DNA from: Kribbella qitaiheensis
GTDB taxonomy: Bacteria; Actinomycetota; Actinomycetes; Propionibacteriales; Kribbellaceae
Direction of reading: 5' to 3'
DNA length: 64,000 nt
Assembly (NCBI RefSeq): GCF_014217565.1
Contig: NZ_CP043661.1
Coordinates: forward strand, 1,240,001-1,304,000
Shown here: piece after piece, positions 7,352 through 18,446 of the stretch
Layout: each line of letters begins with the position of its first letter
Position numbering within the stretch: the stretch's first letter is position 1
Notes under the pieces: generated by a model
What the model was told of the DNA's origin: nothing
What the model saw: only the letters and a program-made list of their open reading frames with translations
The model's database searches: none
Made by a program: the position numbers and the translations under genes

Positions 7352-8374
7352 TCAGCGATCCATCCCGACATTTGCCAGCGCGATCAGGCGGGAGAGCGCT
7401 CTGAGGTATTTCTTGCGGTAGCCGCCCTTGAGCATGTCTGCGGGGAACATCCGGTCGAGCGGAACGCCGCTGGTGTTGAGGGGGATGTCGCGGTCGTACA
7501 TCCGGTCAGCGAGTACTACGAGGCGCAGGGCGACGTTCTCGTCCGTCAGTTCGCGGAGATCAAGGATCCCGACAGCCTGTACGCCGTCCAGCAGAGCGCC
7601 GTACTTGCTGGGATGCAGCTCGGCGAGGTGGTGATACAGGTCGACGAAGTGGTCGCACGAGGCATCCGGGCGCTCTTCGGCAGCCTTCTCGACCTGCGCG
7701 TCCGACCAAGGATCGGGCGCGACCGGGAGCCCGCGATGCCGATAGTCGGGCCCATCGATCCGCCGTACGTCGAAGTGCGCGGCGAGACCCTGGATCTCGC
7801 GAAGAAAGTCGGTCGCCTGGAACCGCCCCTCCCCCAACCGACCCGGCAACGTGTTGGACGTAGCCGCCAACTGCACGCCACCGGCAACCAATTGCCCCAG
7901 CAGCCGGGAGATCAGCACGGTATCCCCCGGGTCGTCCAACTCGAACTCGTCGATACAAATCAGCCGGTACGCCGACAGCACCTCCACGGCCTGCCGCATC
8001 CCCAGTGCCCCAACGAGATTCGTCAACTCCACGAACGTGCAGTACATCTTCGGCCCCGCCGACACGTGCCACAACGACGCCAGCAAATGCGTCTTCCCCA
8101 CCCCGAACCCACCATCGAGGTAGAACCCCGGCTTCTCCGGACCCGCCTCCGCCGCCCCCCGCAGCCGAGCCCACAGAGATCGCTCTCTCCGCGGCTCAGC
8201 AAGCACCCCACCCCGCTCGATCAGCACAGCAAGCGCTTCACCCTGGCTCGGCTCCCCCTCATCCGGTCGATAAGTCTCGAACCGCACCCCCGCGAACCGA
8301 GGCGGCGGCACACACTCCGAAAGCAACCGGTCCGAACCAACCTCCGGCCACCGCTCAGCAAGACGAATCGGCAT
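7352..8374 (-). CDS. zapE: Cell division ATPase ZapE (AFG1-like)
   Basis: A 340-residue P-loop ATPase. The Walker A GGFGVGKTHLL is at 88-98 and the Walker B LICIDEFEL at 138-146. A sensor-1-like Asn occurs in AATSNTLP, and an arginine-rich segment FLREIQGLAAHFDVRRIDG follows. This architecture and length fit ZapE/AFG1, an AAA-type protein that acts at the division ring in proteobacteria and is widespread but less studied in actinobacteria. It stands alone, between the secreted-protein relic and the RHS gene, with no obvious operon partner. Confidence 0.88.
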   Translation of the reverse strand: MPIRLAERWPEVGSDRLLSECVPPPRFAGVRFETYRPDEGEPSQGEALAVLIERGGVLAEPRRERSLWARLRGAAEAGPEKPGFYLDGGFGVGKTHLLASLWHVSAGPKMYCTFVELTNLVGALGMRQAVEVLSAYRLICIDEFELDDPGDTVLISRLLGQLVAGGVQLAATSNTLPGRLGEGRFQATDFLREIQGLAAHFDVRRIDGPDYRHRGLPVAPDPWSDAQVEKAAEERPDASCDHFVDLYHHLAELHPSKYGALLDGVQAVGILDLRELTDENVALRLVVLADRMYDRDIPLNTSGVPLDRMFPADMLKGGYRKKYLRALSRLIALANVGMDR

Positions 8375-8596
8375 CCCGCCACCCTACGAGGCGCCCGGCG
8401 TCAGCCGAACCTCAGGCACTCAAAGGATGAGCATGTGCCTTACGCGACAGCACCAGCGTTACAGCTTCACCGGGAATTGCAGGTTCCTGCAATTCACTGT
8501 GAGTAGAGCACCGGTGACTGGTACGGTGCGGTCGCCGCTGGAGGGGTCGGGGGACCCCAGGGCCTGTCATAGGTCATCCACGCTCCTGGGGGAATC

Positions 8597-11500
8597 ATGT
8601 CCCGCTCGCTTGCCCGGACTCGTCTCGCCAAGATCCTTGCGGTCGGAGTCGCGCTAGCTGTGCCATTAGGCGGACTAAGTTCCGCCACTCTGGCTACGCC
8701 CGCCGCTGCCGTCATCCAGCAAGCCGCGATGTCCGGTGGCGGGGAGGCTTCAGCACCGACGCAGCAGCTGGGAGCTGCTGCGCAGGGCAAGATCGAACCG
8801 CCGGCGGTCGGGAAGAACACCGTCCGTCCGCCGTCCCTGAGATCGATGTTTCCGCTCGACGAGACCGCACCGGATGAGCAGGTCGAGCAGACACCGCCAA
8901 AGGTGGTGCCGACCGCGTCACCGAAGGCCCCGGAGAACAGCTTCAGCGAGAAGACAAGTCGTGAGTTGCCGGACAGGCGGGACCGGTACTCGCAAACGTT
9001 CGTCAACACAGACGGGACCGAGACCACGGTCTTCTCGCAGGGAGCGGTCAACTTCCAGAAGGAGGACGGCTCCTGGGCGAAGATCAACGCCGCTCTGACG
9101 CCCGCGGAAGGAAAGGGCGGTTGGGAGGTCATTTCGAATGACCTCTACTCCTGGATCGCACCGAGGGCGGACAACTCACCATTGGTCCAGTTGGAGCTCG
9201 GTGACGGCCACAATGTCGGCTGGAGCCTTGCCGGCGCGGCGGGTATCCCTGGTCAGATGACTGGGGACAAGGTCCTTTTCCCCAAGTTCGCGCCAAGCGC
9301 GGACCTTGAACTCGTGTCGCAGCCGACCGGGGTCAAAGAGACAATCATTCTCGGTTCGAAGACCGCGGCTCGGTCGTATACCTTTCCACTGCAACTCACG
9401 GAAAACCTCACTCCGACTGTCGTCGGCAACGAGGTTGTTCTTACGGACGAGAAGGGTGTCGAGCGCGCCAAGATTCCGGCCGGCTCGATGGAAGACTCCC
9501 GTACTGCGGAGGGCGGTCCCGCCTCGTCCGGCGCTATCACCTACCAACTGACCACCCTCGACGGCAAGCCCGCCCTCAAGGCCATCGTCGACAGCGCCTG
9601 GCTCGACGATCCAGCTCGCGTCTACCCGGTGCGGGTCGATCCGACCTTCTATTGGACCGAGTCGCAGAAACCAACCTACGCCTTGAGCGCTGGACTCAAC
9701 GGATCTATCGACGGCGGTCAGGAGCTGCAGATCGGGTGCCGCCCGGGCTCAGGTGCGACGACCTGCCCTAGCCAGGGCTGGAACGTATTCGCTTCCTATC
9801 TGTCATTCCCGAATCTGGTGCCCGCTCTCAAATTCCATCAAGTATTCACAGCGCGGCTCGACCTGCTGAACTATCAATCTGGTTCGTGTGCTGCGCGGTG
9901 GGTCGATGTCCATGGCGTCACCCAGGTGTGGCAGAACATCCCCCAAGCCCAGGTCAAGTTCCCCGGTCCGCCCGTGACACCGGCTGGACTTGGTGGTGCG
10001 GGTTTCTCGAAGGGGTACATCGCCAGCGGTCAGAGCTCGTCCGCCTGCAAGCCCGGCTACCAGCCGATCAATTTCGGAACTGCCGGCGTCAAATGGATTC
10101 AGGACCTTGCTGACGGGAAGACGGACAACTGGGGCCTTTCAGTACGGGCAAGGAACCAGACCGATCCTGCCTCATGGAAGAAGTTCGCCGGAGCTGATTC
10201 GGCGAACCCACCGCGCCTGGTGGTCACGCACTCGCCGTACCGGGCGGCCTACGCCTTCAAGACGCAGGCTCCAGCCGACTACGTAACCCAGGACAAACCC
10301 GGCAAGTTCCCGATCTCGATCACCAACCTCGGCGCCTACACCTGGCAACCAGGCGTCGACTTCATGACCTATCGGGTCTTTGACGCCCAGGGCAACCAGG
10401 TCCACACCCAGAACGCACTCAAGACTCAACTCCCGACCATCGTGTCTCATCTTGGGAAGCTCACCCTGGGGGTAGCTGTCCAGCCACTACCAGGAAGCGC
10501 CGCAGGTACGAAGTACCGCATCGAGTTCACCATGGTTCATCAAGATGCCAGCATTCCCCGAACGTTCACAGACTGGGGAACGTCTCCGATCGTCTCGGAG
10601 ATTGTGGTCAAGAATGTTCCGCCATTGATCGACCCTGCGGGGGTCTGGCCACTGAACGGCGCCCAGGCGGGAAGTTTGAGCCCCCAATTGTGGGCGGAGG
10701 GCATCGACCCCGACGCTCCCGCGTCGTCCCTGCAGTACCGGTTCGAGCTCTGCGAGGTGGTCGGAACGGACCACCGGGTCGGTTGTTTCACCAGCGGCGA
10801 CTACGGCCCTGCGAAGACATGGGTCGTTCCGGGCGGAAAACTGCTGTGGAACAAGGAGTACGAGTGGCGGCCGTACGTTCGCGACAACGACGGCACCGTT
10901 AACGCCATTGGCCCGATGACGATATTCACCGATGCTCCGCAACCGCTCATCACTTCTCACCTCGCCAACTCGGACGGTCAAAGCGCAGACAAGCCGTACG
11001 ACCCGCAACTCGGCAACTACACCACCGCCGCGCTCGACGTCGTTGTACCTGTCGCCGGCCCCGAACTGAACGTCTCCCGGACGTACAACAGCCTCGACCC
11101 CAGGCGGAATGGAGTCTTTGGCGCGGGCTGGACCAGCCGTTACGACATGTCGATCCGCAACATTCCGACCCCCGGGCTCCCCGTCCAGGTGACATACCCA
11201 GACGGGAGGGTGTTCACGTTCGCCCGGAACAGTGATGGCACCTACTCGGCTCCGCGCGGCTCGAAGGCGATCCTGACCGGAACACCCACGGGACCAATGA
11301 CGCTCCAGATCGCGCCTGGCATCAAGTACGAGTTCTCGGGTGACTTCTTCGGACGGCTGACCAAGATTTATGGGGCGCAAGGAAAGCCACTGACACTTGC
11401 TTACAGCGCTGGTGGGAAGCTCATTTCCGTCGCCAGTCAGGACGGCGCAGGCCGCAAGCTGACCTTCACCTGGACATCGGACAACAGACACATCGCATCA

Positions 11501-14500
11501 GTCAGTACGGACTCTGTTGACGGATTGGCGCTGACGTGGACCTATGAGTACACCGGTGACGTCCTGGTGAAGTCCTGTAACTCCGAGCAGAAATGCACTA
11601 CCTACGGCTCAGCACAAGGATCCCATTATCGCAGTTCGGTGCTCGACAGCAGGCCGGACGCGTACTACCGGATGTCCGATGATGCAGGCGAGACCGACGC
11701 GACGAACGACGTCGACATCACGCAGCAGAAGGAGTTCGGCAAGTACGTCGGCGCTACGGCAGGCCAGGACAGTCCCCTGGCAGGCGTGGGCGAATCCGAA
11801 AAATCCATTCGTCTCAATGGTGCGTCCGGCCCAGCTTCGGTCGGATTGAAGAACGGTCTACTGATCCGAAGCCGCGACTCGGCCGTCGAGATGTGGTTCA
11901 AGACGAGTTCGACTGTGGCCCGCCCGCTTATCGGGTATCAGAACAAGGCCCTCGGTACGACGCCTACGGCCGGTATGCCGCTCGTCTACATTGGCAATGA
12001 CGGCAAGCTTCGTGGCCAGTTCTGGCATGGCTCGGTCGCTCCGATCACCTCGACTTCCGCAGTGAACGACGGCCAATGGCACCACGTGGCTCTTTCAGCC
12101 TCCGAGTCGCTCCAGTCGCTCTACCTCGACGGCGCCTTGGTCGACATGATTCAGACCGGCACCGTGAACAACTCCTATTTCCCGATCGGTCAGATCGGCG
12201 CTGCTGCGGCTGCGGCCCCGGGCTCATGGCCGGGGTGGGGAACGGAGGCGACAAGATACTTCGAGGGACAGATAGACGAGGTCGCGCTGTACTCCCACGA
12301 ACTGACAAAGAACGACGTGGTCACGCATTACCAGCAGGGTCGCAATGCAGCCGACCAGCTGACCTCGATTACGTCCCCCGCCGGCAAGGCTGCGGCGCAG
12401 ATCGACTACGACCCGGCGTCGGATCGGGTCGAGGAGTACATCGATGCCAATGGCGGATCGTGGAAGATCGGTAAGACGGGCCGTGACCGGCAACGACTCA
12501 GATCTCCGCCGAACGGTGATGGTTCAAGACCCGGCGAATCGATCCTTCGTCTACGAGTACGACGCGCTAGGCGGCTGGTTGCTGCGAACAGGACGGCCGT
12601 TGGGTGCACAAACCCGCCCCGAAGATCATCCGGCGACGCCTGAGCCAGACATCGAGATGAGCTGGCCGGGCTCGGGGTACGGCATCAGAAGTTTCACCCA
12701 TGACAAGACTGGCAAGCTGACGAAGCTCACGAACGAGGTCGGCGCTGAAGTCAGCATGACCTATGACTCCCGTGGCAATGTGGCCTCCACCAAGACTTGC
12801 CGATCCGGGGCCACTGACTGCAAGACGGAGTACAGCGTCTATCACGCCAGTGCCACCTGGAGCCCGCTAGACCCTCGCTGGGACAAGCTAGCGATCTTCC
12901 GCGACGGACGGTCGGCAGCTGCGACGGACGACACTTACCGTCGTAGTACGTCGCTGAACGCTGCTGGCGACTTCGTCACCGAACGCAGTCCCGACGGCGG
13001 CGAGGTCAACTACACCTATACCGACGGCGTCGCCACCGGCCCTGACGGGCAGCCGATGCCGCCTGGTCTCCTGAGGACGTCAACGAGCAAGGTCACGACA
13101 ACGGCGACTGCTCAGACGCAGTACCTCTACAACGTAAACGGGCAACTGGTTCAACTGACAGCGCCGTCGGGTCTGGTCACCAAATACACATACGACGAGA
13201 TCGGTCGGAAGCGTACCGAGACTCAGGTGTCGGACAGCATTCCGGCCGGCGTCACGACGACCTACGAGTACGACAAGATGTCGCGAATCACAGCAATTAC
13301 GGGACCGATAACGACGGATGCGGTCACTGGACAGAAACACCAGCAGAAAGCTGAGCTGGAGTACGACGACGACGGCAACCTCACCAAGTCGACCGCGAAG
13401 GATCTGGTCAGCGGCGACGAACCGCGGGTGAGCAGCTACGAGTACGACGACCGCAACCGGCTGATCCGGACTGTCGATGCTGACGGCAAGGAATCGCAGC
13501 AAGGGTACGACCAGTTCGGCAACAAGACCTGGTCCCAGGACGCGAACGGCACCCGCTGGGAGTACGCGTACAGCGCGTTGAACATGCAGACCGAGGTCCG
13601 CGACGCGAACATGCCAAGCGACCCGAACGAGGATCCGGGATCGACACCTGAGAACGGCCCGACCGAGGGAATCGACTACACCGTTCGCCAGACCACTTGG
13701 TACGACCCGGCCGGACGCAAGTCCGTCGAGATCGACCCGATGAAGCGCTTCACCAAGTACGTCTACAACGGTGACGACTCGCTGAAGACCGCAACACTGT
13801 CGGAGTTCCACAACCCGGACGCCACGACTCGTGACTTCGTTCTCGACAACAACACCTACGACGGAGCAGGTCATCGGCTGCGTTCGGTCACTAACAACGG
13901 CAAGACGACCACCGACTACACCTACGACGTGGCCGGCCGGGTAGCGACGACGACAATCGACCCGCAGACACTCAAGCGGAAAGTCACCTACGCCCACGAT
14001 CTCGCCGGCAACGTCACCCAGCAGCAGACCACTGGCGGTTGGTCCAATGCGGACATTGCAGGACCGACCGCCGTCACCGACACCAACAGTTATGTCTTCG
14101 ACGCAGCAGGACGGACTTTGGAGCAGTCGGTTCAGAACACCGACGGCTCGTTGCTCAAGACCTCTTGGACTTATGACCAACGAGGCCTGGCGACATCCAT
14201 GACCCAACCACGCGGGAACGTCGCGGGTGCGGTCAAGGCCGACTTCACCACTACCTACGGCTTTGACGAGATCGGTCGCCAGATCAGGACCACGTCACCC
14301 ATGGTCGCGGCCGAGCAGAACGGCAGCCCGGCCACGACCGTCCAACCCGCGACGGTTGTCGGCTACGGCGCCTTCGGATTGGCGACTTCGACCAAGGATC
14401 CCCTCGGCAACATCACGAAGACCGCGTACGACAAACTTGGTCGCCCTGTCGAGCTCGCGGGATCGCCGTACACGCCGCCAGGCGGGCAAACTGTGAATCC

Positions 14501-17500
14501 GAAGTCCACCTTCCAGTACGACGCGGTCGGTGACGTCCTTGCCACGATCGACGAGTTGGGCAACACGACGCGGTACACCTACGACCATCTTGGTCGGCAG
14601 GCCCAGATCGACGCCCCGAGCAAGACGAACACGGAGCGGGCGGTCACCCAGCTGACCTACACCGCGAATGGCCAAGTGGAGAGTTCCACCGATCCGCTCG
14701 GTGCCGTGAAGCAGTTCACCTATGACGACCTCGACCGGCTGGTGACCTCGACTGAGGTCGAGCGGAAACCCATAGCCGGCAACTTCGTCACACGCATCTC
14801 CTACGACGACAGGAACAACGTCACGACGGCGAAGACCCCGTCCGGCGCCACCGCAACAAACACCTACGACTCGCTGGGACAGCTGATCCAGTCGTCCGAC
14901 CCCAACGGCGTACTGACGAAGGTCGGCTACGACTATGCGGGCCGCCAGGTCCGGACGAGCGATGGGCTCGGCCGCAGCGCAGTAGCGAAGTACGACAACG
15001 CCGGTCAGCTGGTAACCACCAAAACTCTGGACGCCACCAACACCGCACTTGGAACGACGCAGCTCGCGTACGACGCCGATGGCAACCTCTTGACGGCCAC
15101 GCCGGCCAGTGGAAAACGGCCGACGACGTACACGTATGACGCGTTGGGCCAACTCACCAGACAGGTCGACCCGGTATCCGCGACGGAGACGATCACGATC
15201 GGCTACGGCTACGACGCCGCGGGAAACCGGACCCGCTACACCGATGGCCGCGGGAACGCGACGATCTATACCGCGAACAGTCTCGGTCTACCGGAGAAGG
15301 TCATCGAGCCCTCGACGACCGCGCACCCTGCCGCCGCCGACCGCACCTGGACCGCCGCCTACGACGCAAGCGGCAATGCAATCTCCCTCCTGGCGCCCGG
15401 CGGTGTGCAACGTACGCGCACCTTCGACGCGGCGGGACGTCTCACCAAGGAGGACGGCACCGGGGCAGAGGTCTCGACGGCCAGCCGCCAAATCGGCTAC
15501 GACCTCGCAGGTCAGGTTGTCTCGTCGAGCTCGCTGGATGGATCGAACACCTACGAGTACAACGACCGTGGAATGCTCCTGCGGGCTGATGGGCCGTCAG
15601 GTACATCGACCCAGGGATATGACGCTGATGGGCAACTGACCCAGCGGGTAGACGCTGCGGGCACAGCTGACTTCACCTACACCAACGGGCGGCCGAAGAC
15701 CGTTACGGATCCAGTCACACGAACGCTGCAGGCGCTGGGCTACAACACGGCAGGTCAGCTGAGCACGATCGACTACGGATCCGGGCGTATCCGGACCGTT
15801 GGCTATGACGCCTACGGTCGGCAGAATTCCGACACGTTGAAGGCGGGAGCCGGCGGAACAGTCGTCTCGTCGATGATCTACGGCTACGACGCCGACAACA
15901 ACATCACCAGCAAGAAGACCACCGGAGTCGCCGGCGCATCGGACAACACCTATGCCTACGACCAGCTAGGCCGTCTGACCTCCTGGACAGCCGGCACGAC
16001 AACAACCGCCTACGGCTGGGATGCGGCCAGCAACCGAGTCAAGGCCGGTACGGCGATCGCGCAGTACGACGAACGCAACCGACTCATCAACGACGGCACC
16101 TCGACATATAGCTACTCGCCTCGAGGATCCCTGGCTTCCAAGCAGGCCGGGACCACAACGGAGGCGTTCAGTTTCGACGCCTTCGACCGGATGATCCGCA
16201 GCTCAGGACGTGACCTCGCGTACGACGCCCTGGACAGGCCGGTATCGGTCGGCGGGACCCAGATGAAGTACGACGGCTTCAGCGACGAGGTCGTCACCGA
16301 TGGAACCCAGAACTTCGGCCGGAGCGCAGGCGATGGCCTACTCGCCGTCGGCTACGGGGCCACCAAGCGACTGATCCTGGCCGACCGCCACGGCGACGTC
16401 GTAGGTGGCTTCGATCCAGCAGACACCACCTTGGCCGCGGGTCTACCGGACTCGCGATCGTTCGACCCCTTCGGCAAGTCCACGGCCGCCAGCGGTATGG
16501 CGTATCGAGTCGGCTATCAGGGCGACTGGACCGACCCGAACAGCGGCGACGTCAACCAAGGCGCCCGCTGGTACGACCCCGACTCGGGCACCTTCAACTC
16601 CCGAGACACCATGACCTACGCCGCCGGCGTAGCCTCCAGCCTCCCCAACCTCTACGCCTACGCCACCGGCAATCCACTGACGCTCAACGACCCCACCGGC
16701 AACCGCGCCATCGATCCCGACACCGGCGGCACGCTAGGACAGAAGTGCACCTGGCACAGGGGTGATCCGCCATTCCAGGTGTGCAAGGGCAGCGGTGGAG
16801 TGGTAGGCCGCGGAGAGTGCAAGAACATTCCGGGCTGCATACCTGGTGGAACCGGCGGAGGCCCGACCTGTAAGCAGAAGAAGACCTGTCATACGCCCCC
16901 TCCCCCGCCGGTTGACAAATGCAAGAAGCGTAAGTGCGATAAGCACGACGACCGCTGCCAGCCGAAGAGCAAATGCAAGGTCTCGCCGCCACCGCCGCCG
17001 AAATGCGACGCGGAGTGTCAGCGGATCAAGAAAGTCAAAGAAGCGATCGAAGACCAAGAAGATGACGCCCAGAACAAGCCGGTCGACCCGCCAGGGAAGC
17101 CGACCTGCAGCGGCGGCAACCCTTCCCTCTGCGGCAGCCGCCCAGACAAGCCCTCCACGACCTTCGGCGGCTATGAAGACAAGACCGGCACGACCGACTC
17201 CTACACCGACACGATCTACCAGGACACTCTCGACAGAGTCGGCTCAGTAGTAGGCAGCGTCAGCCAAACCGGCTCCCTCAGCATGCTCATGACCAGCGGC
17301 ATGATGCTTCCGGGCGTCTGTGAATGTGGCGGTCCAGGCAACCCGGCAATCACCGGCGGGGGTAGCTGGGGTGGCACCGGCGGATCCGCAGGAACCGTCG
17401 GAGGAGGAGTAGGCATCGCCGGTATCTTCATTGGGGTTGGCAAGATCATCGACGGCATCCTGAATAGTCAATCGGGATCGGACCATTCGCACGTCGCGTC

Positions 17501-17867
17501 GGATGGCACCTCCGGCGCATCCTGCCCTGATCCCGAAACCTGCTTGGAAGGAGAACGCGAGAAGAATGTTTATGACCCCGAGACGAACAACCTAATTACC
17601 GATATTGACCATATCGATGGTGGTATCCTGTGGGAAGAAAAGAGCGCCCAGTACGCCGACAACGACTGGCTCACGAAGCATCTAAACGGGAAGGTCGACA
17701 AGTATCTGGGCGCGCGACAGCAACTCCCAGGATATGAGAACGCGCCGATCGGATTCAGATTCACTAATCCGGTGGATCCGCGATTCAAGGCGGCGATCGA
17801 ACAACGAGTTGCAGAACTTCGCCAAGCAAACCCTGGGGTAGACATCAGATTGGAATTCTTAAGATGA
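8597..17867 (+). CDS. Secreted RHS/YD-repeat polymorphic toxin, one-base frameshift
   Basis: A giant wall-spanning toxin carrier, 3,089 residues once one base is removed. It starts at ATG 8597 (GGGGGA before it) with a signal peptide (about 1-38). A DUF6531-like entry segment (SRTYNSLDPRRNGVFGAGWTSRYD) lies near residue 825, a LamG-like domain at about 1015-1245, and dozens of YD repeats (YDxxGR/L) at about 1350-2570. The RHS core (ARWYDPDSGTFNSRDT ... LYAYATGNPL) is at about 2640-2695, followed by a Cys-rich linker and a glycine-rich hydrophobic stretch. The variable C-terminal toxin starts at about 2980. The toxin has DHIDGGILWEEKSA, a PD-(D/E)xK-like nuclease signature. The frame breaks at GGG 12478-12480 (ACGGGCC); both halves are otherwise intact. 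The probable immunity gene overlaps the stop codon. Confidence 0.85.
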
Positions 17868-18223
17868 GCTGGCTGTTCGAGAGTCGAGGCGATGTTGTTT
17901 GGGATGTTGCGACTCAAGTTGCACGGCTCTTTGTCGCTGAAGCTACTGCTGTTGCTGAATGGATAGAGGTCCCGGCGGGCCTGGATATTCGTGGCGATGA
18001 CACCTGTCAGATCGACATTGAGCAGTTTCAGAAATTCACCGAATCCATCGCTTCCCGATATCTGTCAAGTAGCCACCCTGGGCTTCGCATGCTAATTTTC
18101 GGGGTGGTCCTGCCGTCCCTGGTGATATTAGAGCGTTCCGGGATACAAATCGCATTCGACTCCAGTGCTGGCGGCCAACTGATCGCCCAAGCGCGCGAGC
18201 ATGCGCGCTCGATGGGTCGTTGA
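17864..18223 (+). CDS. Probable immunity protein for the RHS toxin
   Basis: A 119-residue protein of no recognised family. Its ATG overlaps the TGA of the toxin gene (ATGA), the strictest form of translational coupling and typical of polymorphic toxin-immunity pairs. It is acidic, cytoplasmic in appearance, without a signal peptide, and contains one hydrophobic run (LRMLIFGVVLPSLVILE). Its base composition is noticeably lower in GC than neighbouring genes, as is the 3' end of the toxin gene (about 17,540 onward), suggesting that the toxin tip and immunity gene were acquired together. The role is inferred from position, not from sequence similarity. Confidence 0.7.
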   Translation: MSWLFESRGDVVWDVATQVARLFVAEATAVAEWIEVPAGLDIRGDDTCQIDIEQFQKFTESIASRYLSSSHPGLRMLIFGVVLPSLVILERSGIQIAFDSSAGGQLIAQAREHARSMGR

Positions 18224-18398
18224 GGGGTTGGCTGCGCTGGCCGAGGATAGGGTTTCGAGCCGTTGCTAGAGCAGCAGCGTGGCCGTCTGACGCGACTGCG
18301 GTCCGCGGGTTGCTGGCTGAAGCCATGGCTGCTCGGCGAAGCCTCTTAGCTATAGAGATAGCGGGGGCTCGCAGCGGTCTGGGAGTACTGAACAGCGG

Positions 18399-18431
18399 AA
18401 CCCCGGGCCGCCTGGTGGGCGGTCCGGGGTT
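18399..18431 (-). terminator. Hairpin terminator after the M4-M28 protease gene
   Basis: Arms AACCCCGGGCCGCC (18399-18412) and GGCGGTCCGGGGTT (18418-18431) form a 14-bp stem with one G-U pair and a 5-nt loop. It sits 16 bases beyond the protease stop. It lacks a T tract, as is common in actinobacteria. Confidence 0.6.
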
Positions 18432-18446
18432 GGCTGGCCGGGGGAG

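Noticed and set aside
8375..8596. Small gene between zapE and the RHS toxin
   Set aside because: No frame has a ribosome site or protein-like composition; the region looks like promoter and leader only.
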